Of a stretch of 5,197 nt of DNA, positions 1 through 5,197 are shown piece by piece. The stretch is taken from positions 1-5,197 of the forward strand of contig JAFGTL010000319.1 in the NCBI GenBank assembly GCA_016934125.1. The letters run 5' to 3'. The DNA is from Candidatus Hydrogenedentota bacterium (GTDB taxonomy: Bacteria > Hydrogenedentota > Hydrogenedentia > Hydrogenedentales > SLHB01). Positions within the stretch are counted from its first letter, which is position 1. Each line of letters starts with the position of its first letter. The position numbers were made by a program, and so were the translations under genes. The notes under the pieces are model-generated. The model was not told the origin of the DNA, ran no database searches, and saw only the letters and a program-made list of their open reading frames with translations.

Positions 1-1640
1 CTATCCACGTCACCGCGACCTCCGCCGATCTGCCCGGGCGCCTGCTCGGCGAGGGCGGTGCATCCGCGTCCGCCGCCGCATTCTGGGGCCCCGCGGACGG
101 CGGCGTCGACGCGGCCGCGTGGGCCCACACGACGCCCCTCGAACGGCTGGACAACGGCCAACTCGCGGCGTCCCTGCCCGGCCTCACACCCGGCGAGGAC
201 TACTACTATCGCTTCCGCGCCCAGAACTCCTACGGCCACGCGTGGGCCCCCGAGTCCGGCACATTCACCACCGCAGCCGTCACCGTGCGCGCGGCCGATC
301 CCCGGGCGGATGAAATCGGTGGTGACACCGGGACGTTCACCATCTCCCGGCCCGCCAATGCGACGCGCCGCGATCTCACCGTCCAGTTCACCATTGCAGG
401 CACCGCCGAATCCGGCCGCGACTTCCAGCCCATCGCGGGTTCCGTCACCATTCCCGCCGGCAGCGCAAGCGTCGACGTCCCCGTCATCCCTGTCGACGAT
501 CTCTCCATCGCGGAACCGGAGGAGTCTGTCACGCTGGCCTTGGCCCCCGGCCCCTATGCCCTCGGCGACTCCGTCCAGGCCACCGTCACAATCGCCGACC
601 ACACCGATCTGGCCGCCTGGCCTCACGGGCTCGAAATCGTCTTCTCAGGCTACGACGGCGAGGAAGCCCTCGACGGTTTCCCCGCACTCGTCGTTCTCGG
701 CCCTTCATGCCCTGGCTTCGACTACGATCAGTTCGCCTCGGCCACCGGCGGCGACCTCCGCTTCATCGATCCGGAGGGCTCCACCTTTCTCAACTACGAG
801 ATCGAGGAATGGAACCCCGAGGGCGATTCCCGCGTCTGGGTAGAGCTTCCCCGGTTGGCCCGCCGCGACACGGCGATCCTCGCCTGCTGGGGGAATCCCG
901 CCGCATCCGAGCCGCCTGCCTATGCCACGAATGGCGACACCTGGGCCGCGCGCTACGCCGGCGTATGGCATTTCACCGAGGCCGATGGCCCCCGGGCCGA
1001 CTCGTCCCCCGCCGCGAACCACGCTGAACCGGAGGGCGAGCCCCGCTGCGACGCCAGCGGCGTCATCGGCGCGGCCCTCGCCCTCGACGGCGCAGACGAC
1101 TCCCTCGTCCTGCCGGGGCTGCTTCCCATCGGCAACTCCGACATCACCGTGTCGGCTTGGGTGAACGTGCCGACCGCGGGCTCGGGCGGGCTCGAGCCTT
1201 CCGAACGCGTCGGGATTCTGCTCGGCAACTTCCGGGACACGCCCTGCTCGAACTGGGAGATCCGGCAGGGCGGCGAACTGCGCATGTTCTGGAACGGCGG
1301 CGAGATCGATCAGGCGGGCGCCACCGACCTCCGCGACGGCGCCTGGCATCACGTCGCCTGGGTGAGGGACAAAGCCCGCGGCGGATTCGCGCTTTACATC
1401 GACGGGCGTGAAGACAGATTCATCGAGGGTGCCGGCACCGACGTGTCCTTCTCGACCACCCATCGAGTCGGCGGCGACAACCGCGGGCAGAGCGCGCCCC
1501 GATTCCACGGCGGCGTCGACGAACTCCGCGTGTCGACCGTCGCCCGCTCCGGCGACTGGCTTCGGGCTTCCTGGAAGAACCAATCCGCGTACGCCGAGTT
1601 CGTCTCGTACGGCGGGGTGCAGCCGGCCGAATCGCGTTGA
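1..1640 (+). CDS. Secreted mosaic protein, 3' part: FN3-like, Calx-beta, DUF2341, LamG jellyroll
   Basis: Partial gene, open from the left edge (first full codon at position 3) to a TGA at 1638-1640; 545 residues are visible and the start and any signal peptide lie upstream. Four modules can be read, numbering from the first full codon. Residues 1-92 are FN3-like, with the hallmark LPGLTPGEDYYYRFRAQNS followed by YGHAW and GTFTT; a related module is common in PVC-group surface proteins. Residues about 98-201 match Calx-beta (DTGTFTISR, FTIAGTAESGRDF, GSVTIPAGSASVDVPV, EPEESVTLAL). Residues about 208-320 match DUF2341 (DGFPALVVL, DLRFIDPEGSTFLNYEIEEW, VWVELPRL, CWGNPAA). Residues about 322-540 form a LamG/concanavalin-A-like jellyroll (GVWHF, ALALDGADDSLVLPG, DITVSAWVN, WHHVAWVRD, LYIDGRED, GGVDELRVS). 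These modules usually mediate adhesion or glycan binding; no catalytic motif is seen. The protein ends just after LamG, with no PEP-CTERM-like or other recognisable sorting tail. Biological role is inferred; the domain calls are strong. Confidence 0.93.
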   Translation, partial: IHVTATSADLPGRLLGEGGASASAAAFWGPADGGVDAAAWAHTTPLERLDNGQLAASLPGLTPGEDYYYRFRAQNSYGHAWAPESGTFTTAAVTVRAADPRADEIGGDTGTFTISRPANATRRDLTVQFTIAGTAESGRDFQPIAGSVTIPAGSASVDVPVIPVDDLSIAEPEESVTLALAPGPYALGDSVQATVTIADHTDLAAWPHGLEIVFSGYDGEEALDGFPALVVLGPSCPGFDYDQFASATGGDLRFIDPEGSTFLNYEIEEWNPEGDSRVWVELPRLARRDTAILACWGNPAASEPPAYATNGDTWAARYAGVWHFTEADGPRADSSPAANHAEPEGEPRCDASGVIGAALALDGADDSLVLPGLLPIGNSDITVSAWVNVPTAGSGGLEPSERVGILLGNFRDTPCSNWEIRQGGELRMFWNGGEIDQAGATDLRDGAWHHVAWVRDKARGGFALYIDGREDRFIEGAGTDVSFSTTHRVGGDNRGQSAPRFHGGVDELRVSTVARSGDWLRASWKNQSAYAEFVSYGGVQPAESR

Positions 1641-1653
1641 GATCCACAATCGT

Positions 1654-1662
1654 GAGGGGGAG
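1654..1662 (+). promoter_or_regulatory. Ribosome binding site of the 1671 gene
   Basis: The purine run GAGGGGGAG ends 8 bases before the ATG at 1671 and supports that start. The 30-bp gap after the preceding stop shows no inverted repeat that would act as a terminator and no clear promoter, so translation of this gene probably relies on a transcript continuing from upstream. Confidence 0.7.
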
Positions 1663-1670
1663 TCGACACT

Positions 1671-4600
1671 ATGCCGAATGCCCGGTTCCTGTTTTTGTCC
1701 AGAACCGCCGCCGTCCTCTGCTTCGCCGTCTCGGCCTTGACGGCCCCGGCCCAGAATCCTCCCGAACCGAACCTGCTTCCCAATCCCGGATTCGAGTCTG
1801 CCGACGGATGGGAACCCGCCCAGTGGGGGCGTCGGACACCCTCCGACATGCAGCGGGCCTTGTCCTGGGATTCCACCGTCCAACGCTCGGGCGAACGAAG
1901 CCTCAAGATCGAGAACCGCGTGCCAGATCTCAGCCGGTGGCGAACCGGCCACCTGTGCGACCTCGGCCTCGAACCGGGCACCGAATACGCCCTGAGCGGG
2001 TGGATCCGTGCCCAACTCGCCCAAGGCTCCGCCTTTCTCCGGCTGTACTGCATGGCGGCCGACGGCACAATCCTGGCCCAACCCGCTTCCTCGAAGGTAT
2101 CGGCTGCCTCCGAGTGGACGGAAGTCCATCTGGAGGGCCGCGTGCCCGCGGGCACCGCCTACGCCATGGTGTATCTCGAACTCGATGGCGTCGGCGCCGC
2201 CTGGTATGACGATCTCTGCCTCACGGGCACGCCGTGCCAAGTGGCCCCGGGCGTCGCACGAGGCGCCCGCTTCACCTACGCCGCATCCGATGCTTGGCAC
2301 CTCGAAGGCTACGCCCTGGGCCGCCGCGAGGAGAAAGCTGTCTTCGAACTGCCGCGCGGGGCCGCCGAGGGGTGCGCGGAAGTCCGCTTCTACGGCGAAA
2401 CGGCCCGCTACCACCTGATCCTCAGCTATCTGCACGAATCCGCGGGCGATTCCGACGTTACCGTCCGGGTAAACGACCGCGAAGTCGGCCTGTGCCGGTT
2501 GGACGAAACGCCCGAGGCCGCCGGCGCTCACGGAGCCTTCCGCGAGATCCGCTTCCCCGACGTCGACATCCAGCGAGGAAGCCGGGTTGTTCTACACGGA
2601 CGCGGCGGGCGCTGCCGCGTGCATGCCGTCGCCTTTGAACCGGCGGGCGGATTCCAGGGCGAGCGCCTCCCCGATGCGCAACTTGCCATCCCACCGACGC
2701 TCCGAATCCATGAGGAACCCATCGAGCAGGCCCGCGTCCGCAGCACGCTGCCCCACTTCATCGGCCAAGCCGTAGAACGGGCCACCGAAACCCGGAACCA
2801 GGAACTCGCCGGCCTTGACAGCCCCGAGGCGTGGCGCCGCCGGCAGCAGGCCATCCGCGCGCGGCTCCCCGAGTACTTCGGCGACTTCTCGCCGAAATGC
2901 CCCCTCAATCCGCGAATCGCCAGGACGCTGGATCGGCCCGGCTACACCATCGAGAACGTGATCTTCGAGAGCCAGCCCGGATTCTACTGCGTCGCCAATC
3001 TCTACGTGCCCAAAGAGCGCGCGTTCCCCGTGCCCGGCATCCTCTTCACCTGCGGCCACGCCGGCGAGGGCAAAGCCTATCACCTGTATCACGAGGCCTG
3101 TCTCGGCCTCGTCCTCAAGGGCTACGTCGTCCTCGGCCTCGATCCCATCGGCCAGGGCGAACGCAACGAGTACTTCGATCCCGACACCGGCGAAACCACG
3201 GTGCCCGTCTGCGTGTCTCAGCACCACTACCTCAACCGGCCCTCCTGGCTCGTCGGCCGCGCCCTCTCCGGATACCGAACCTGGGACTGCATCCGTGCCG
3301 TCGACTACCTCGCCTCTCGCCCCGAGGTCGATCCCGAGCGGCTCGGCGTCATCGGCAACTCCGGCGGGGGGCAGATGGCCCTCCTCATCGCCGCCGCCGA
3401 CGAGCGCATCAAGGTGTGCGCCGCCGCCCATCCCGGCGGAAGCATGGAGAACTCCTATCTGCTCGGCCGGGGCCTCATCGACCACGAGATCCTGGGCCTC
3501 ATTCCGCCGCGGCCGTGCGCCTTCATTGTCGGACGCGACTCCGGCGAGGAATCGGGCCATCGCAGGCGGTTCGATGACATGCTCCGCTTCTATGAAGGCT
3601 TCGGCGTCTCACCGGATCGCGCCCAGTTCTTCCTCGTCGACGGCGTCCACAACATGGAGCGGCCCAAACGCGAAGCCGCCTACGCCTGGGTAAACCGCTG
3701 GTTCGACAAGGAGGCCGAAGGCGCGGACGAGCCGCCGCTCGCCCCCGAGTCCGTCGAGGATCTCCAGTGCACTCCCTCCGGCTCGGTTGTCCGCGATCTC
3801 AACAGCGAAACCGGCCAGACACTGAACGCCCGCCGTGCCGCGTTCCTCCGAACCCGCCGCCCCGCGCCTCCTGCCGCTCCGGACATCGAGCAATGGCGCT
3901 CCTCGCTCAGGCCCGCCATCGCTCGGCGCGTCGGCCTCACCGTGCCCGCCGCCCGGGAGGTGCCGCGCTCGATGCACACCGGCGCGTTCGACACCGGCGA
4001 GTTCGCGTCCGAGAAGATCGTCATCGAGCCGGAACCGGGCATCGAACTGCCCGCCCTAATCATCACGCCGAAACAAGCCCCCGCCCGGCTTCCCGTGGTG
4101 CTCCACGCCGCCGAATACGGCAAACCCCGGCATCCTGACGGTGAGTGCATCGCCCTGTCCCTGGCGCGGGCCGGCTACGCCGTGTGCTCCATCGACGTGC
4201 GTGGCGCCGGCGAACTCGATCCCCGCGGCGCACCGGAAGCCCGTTCCCCGCTCACCCGCTTCGACTACCCTCAGTTCCGAGTCGAGGCTGCCGCCATGGA
4301 CGCCGCCTGTCTCGACACGACGCTGCCCGCCATGCGCGCCTTCGATCTCATCCGCGCACTCGACTACCTTGCCCAGCGCGAAGGGTTCGCCGGCCAGCCC
4401 ATTGCACTTGTGGGGGAAGGGCTTGGCGGCGTCTGGGCCCTCCTTGCCGGAGCATTCGACGAGCGGCCCGCCGCCGTCCTCTGCGTCGGCACCGTCCCCT
4501 CCTACGAACTCATCGTCCAGGCGCAGTACTACCGGTGCCGCGAGTACTTCTGGATCAATGGCGCCCTCGAAGAATTCGATCTCCCGGATCTCATCTCACT

Positions 4601-4814
4601 CATCGCGCCACGGCCCGTCACCCTGATCGAGCCCTTGGATGCCATGCTCGAACCGCTCGATGAGGCCCGATGCCGCGACGCCTGCGCCGGGGCGGCCACT
4701 GTCTTCGCCGCACTGGACGCGTCCCCGCGATTCAGGATACAGTGTGGGGGAGAGGGGCGGCCCGGCCCGGTTGCGGCCCGTGTGGCAGCCCTGCTCGACG
4801 AATTGGGGCGCTGA
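1671..4814 (+). CDS. Secreted acetyl-xylan-esterase-like protein: two beta-sandwich modules, active plus degenerate alpha/beta hydrolase domains
   Basis: Complete 1047-residue gene. The ATG at 1671 is chosen for its ribosome binding site and because a signal peptide follows at once: basic N-terminus, hydrophobic core AAVLCFAVSAL, likely cleavage after APA (residue 27). Residues about 34-190 resemble a CBM4/9-type galactose-binding-like module (NLLPNPGFESADGWEP, SGERSLKI, YALSGWIRA, AWYDDLCLTG). Residues about 200-325 look like a second beta-sandwich of uncertain family. A helical linker leads to hydrolase domain 1 (about 425-690). It has the nucleophile elbow GNSGGGQ (Ser564), the strand motif GLDPIGQGER (491-498), a probable acid Asp623 in IVGRDSGEE and His660 in DGVHNMERP, so it should be a serine esterase or hydrolase of the AXE1/dienelactone-hydrolase-like group. 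Domain 2 (about 775-1047) repeats the fold (IDVRGAGE, IRALDYLAQR, GEGLGG) but has Gly917 for the serine and Glu1028 near the histidine position, so it is probably inactive. An ester-removing role on a glycan is inferred; the exact substrate is unknown and a peptidase or other esterase activity is not excluded. Confidence 0.93.
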   Translation: MPNARFLFLSRTAAVLCFAVSALTAPAQNPPEPNLLPNPGFESADGWEPAQWGRRTPSDMQRALSWDSTVQRSGERSLKIENRVPDLSRWRTGHLCDLGLEPGTEYALSGWIRAQLAQGSAFLRLYCMAADGTILAQPASSKVSAASEWTEVHLEGRVPAGTAYAMVYLELDGVGAAWYDDLCLTGTPCQVAPGVARGARFTYAASDAWHLEGYALGRREEKAVFELPRGAAEGCAEVRFYGETARYHLILSYLHESAGDSDVTVRVNDREVGLCRLDETPEAAGAHGAFREIRFPDVDIQRGSRVVLHGRGGRCRVHAVAFEPAGGFQGERLPDAQLAIPPTLRIHEEPIEQARVRSTLPHFIGQAVERATETRNQELAGLDSPEAWRRRQQAIRARLPEYFGDFSPKCPLNPRIARTLDRPGYTIENVIFESQPGFYCVANLYVPKERAFPVPGILFTCGHAGEGKAYHLYHEACLGLVLKGYVVLGLDPIGQGERNEYFDPDTGETTVPVCVSQHHYLNRPSWLVGRALSGYRTWDCIRAVDYLASRPEVDPERLGVIGNSGGGQMALLIAAADERIKVCAAAHPGGSMENSYLLGRGLIDHEILGLIPPRPCAFIVGRDSGEESGHRRRFDDMLRFYEGFGVSPDRAQFFLVDGVHNMERPKREAAYAWVNRWFDKEAEGADEPPLAPESVEDLQCTPSGSVVRDLNSETGQTLNARRAAFLRTRRPAPPAAPDIEQWRSSLRPAIARRVGLTVPAAREVPRSMHTGAFDTGEFASEKIVIEPEPGIELPALIITPKQAPARLPVVLHAAEYGKPRHPDGECIALSLARAGYAVCSIDVRGAGELDPRGAPEARSPLTRFDYPQFRVEAAAMDAACLDTTLPAMRAFDLIRALDYLAQREGFAGQPIALVGEGLGGVWALLAGAFDERPAAVLCVGTVPSYELIVQAQYYRCREYFWINGALEEFDLPDLISLIAPRPVTLIEPLDAMLEPLDEARCRDACAGAATVFAALDASPRFRIQCGGEGRPGPVAARVAALLDELGR
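3990..4811 (+). other. Degenerate C-terminal alpha/beta-hydrolase domain (within the 1671-4814 gene)
   Basis: Residues about 774-1047. By-eye alignment to domain 1 of the same protein pairs IRAVDYLASR (541-550) with IRALDYLAQR (894-903), GNSGGG with GEGLGG, ALLIAAADER with ALLAGAFDER, and IPPRPCAFIVGRD with IAPRPVTLIEPLD. In this register the nucleophile Ser564 corresponds to Gly917, the acid Asp623 to Asp990, and His660 to about Glu1028. Two of three triad positions are therefore lost while the core strands are kept. The reading frame is intact to the stop and codon use is unchanged, so it looks like a maintained pseudoenzyme domain rather than decay. A structural or substrate-positioning role is a guess. 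Confidence 0.7.
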
Positions 4815-4822
4815 TTCAACGC

Positions 4823-4837
4823 AGGAAAGGGGAGAGG
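4823..4837 (+). promoter_or_regulatory. Ribosome binding site of the 4840 gene
   Basis: The purine-only run AGGAAAGGGGAGAGG lies immediately before the ATG at 4840. The AGGA part sits about 13 bases upstream, and GGGGAGAGG closer in gives several possible pairings with the 16S rRNA tail. It lies inside the 25-bp gap after the previous stop, where no hairpin terminator is visible. Confidence 0.7.
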
Positions 4838-4839
4838 GC

Positions 4840-5197
4840 ATGTCTCGTACCGTCGCTGTAACCAGCATCGCCATCGGCGTCATGACAGCGCTGATCTCAG
4901 GCCACGCCACCGCCTTCGTCAATCTGGCCGGGACCGTCAACGTAGCCGAGGCCGGCCAGGCCTCTACCGCTATCGTCCTGGCCGATCCGCCCACCGCGGC
5001 GGAGCAAACGGCTGCCCGCGAACTCGCCGAGTATCTCGGCAAGGCCACCGGCGGCTCGTTCGAGATCGTCGCGGAATCCGACACATCCGCCACCGGCGCG
5101 TGCATCCACGTCGGCCCCACCCGCTATGCCCAGGAACATGGGCTCGACGTCGACTCCTTCGGCCCGGAAGAGTGGGCCATCCGAACCACCGGAGGCC
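4840..5197 (+). CDS. Secreted DUF4838 / alpha-glucuronidase-like protein, 5' part
   Basis: Gene running off the right edge; 119 codons are visible. The ATG at 4840 has a strong ribosome binding site and opens a signal peptide: MSRTVAV, a hydrophobic stretch TSIAIGVMTALISG, and a likely cleavage after ATA (residue 25). The mature part starts with a short strand and then IVLADPPTAAEQTAARELAE, YLGKATGG, FEIV, a predicted strand ending IHVGPTRYAQEHG, and GPEEWAIRTTGG. This order (strand, 'A..EL..YL...TG' helix, 'I.VG.T', 'E.w.I.t.gg') is the small alpha/beta domain that precedes the catalytic barrel in alpha-glucuronidases (GH67), GH20-type enzymes and DUF4838 proteins. In secreted PVC-group proteins with this exact style DUF4838 is the commonest partner, so that is preferred, but the diagnostic catalytic part is outside the window. 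It lies 25 bp after the esterase-like gene on the same strand, so co-transcription is likely. Glycoside hydrolysis is an inference from family. Confidence 0.85.
   Translation, partial: MSRTVAVTSIAIGVMTALISGHATAFVNLAGTVNVAEAGQASTAIVLADPPTAAEQTAARELAEYLGKATGGSFEIVAESDTSATGACIHVGPTRYAQEHGLDVDSFGPEEWAIRTTGG

Noticed and set aside
58..843. A 261-codon + strand frame overlapping the first gene.
   Set aside because: The product is almost entirely Pro, Ser, Arg and Ala, as expected from an out-of-frame reading of GC-rich codons, and the overlapping frame contains the FN3-like, Calx-beta and DUF2341 signatures.
705..2531. A 608-codon open frame on the - strand crossing the boundary of the first two genes.
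   Set aside because: Its length follows from the GC-rich codon bias of the sense genes, which rarely use the codons that give antisense stops. Its translation is low-complexity Gly/Ala/Arg-rich without domain motifs, while the sense strand shows clear domains throughout.
2592..3560. A 322-codon open frame on the - strand inside the esterase-like gene.
   Set aside because: It lies wholly opposite conserved hydrolase motifs, including the GNSGGGQ elbow, and shows no recognisable family; it is a composition shadow.
4416..4418. Glu916 considered as a substituted nucleophile in domain 2 (GEGLGG).
   Set aside because: Aligning GEGLGG with GNSGGG of domain 1 places Glu916 at the variable position before the nucleophile and Gly917 at the serine position, so the change is Ser to Gly, not Ser to Glu.
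1705..4484. A 17-base identical segment (CCGCCGCCGTCCTCTGC) at 1705-1721 and 4468-4484.
   Set aside because: Both copies encode Ala-Ala-Val-Leu-Cys in the same gene, in a signal peptide and in a hydrolase strand. With this codon bias a chance match is likely and nothing else flanks them as a repeat.
4730..4840. GC-rich stretch at the end of the esterase-like gene considered as an intrinsic terminator.
   Set aside because: No good inverted repeat followed by a T-run is present; the G-rich segment codes for the protein's last residues and the purine run is the next ribosome binding site.

Overview
The window is GC-rich (roughly two-thirds G+C by eye) with a strong preference for G or C at third codon positions. 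It holds three genes on the + strand, all apparently encoding exported proteins and together filling almost the whole window. The mix of domains (fibronectin-III-like plus Calx-beta plus DUF2341 plus LamG; a multi-domain acetyl-xylan-esterase-like hydrolase; a protein whose N-terminus resembles DUF4838/alpha-glucuronidase) is typical of polysaccharide-degrading members of the PVC group (Planctomycetota, Verrucomicrobiota/Kiritimatiellota, Lentisphaerota) or Hydrogenedentota. The phylum is an inference from domain style; there is no marker gene here.

Layout. 1-1640: 3' part of a large extracellular mosaic protein, read in the frame whose codons begin at position 3. It ends with an FN3-like module, a Calx-beta module, a DUF2341 module and a LamG/concanavalin-A-like jellyroll. 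1641-1670: 30-bp gap with a purine-rich ribosome binding site. 1671-4814: complete 1047-residue secreted protein with a signal peptide, two beta-sandwich (carbohydrate-binding-like) modules and two tandem alpha/beta-hydrolase domains. The first hydrolase domain has an intact Ser-Asp-His triad. The second keeps the fold signature but has lost the nucleophile serine and the histidine. 4815-4839: 25-bp gap with another strong ribosome binding site. 4840-5197: 5' part of a third secreted protein with the N-terminal domain seen in DUF4838 and alpha-glucuronidase-like proteins.

The short gaps, the shared strand and the absence of a visible terminator or promoter between the genes suggest one transcription unit. 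The most economical reading is part of a glycan-degradation locus: a surface or secreted adhesive protein, a binding-module-bearing carbohydrate esterase, and a glycosidase-like enzyme. The substrate cannot be read from the sequence. No RNA gene, mobile element, CRISPR array or convincing repeat was seen. The least ordinary item is the degenerate second hydrolase domain of the middle gene.
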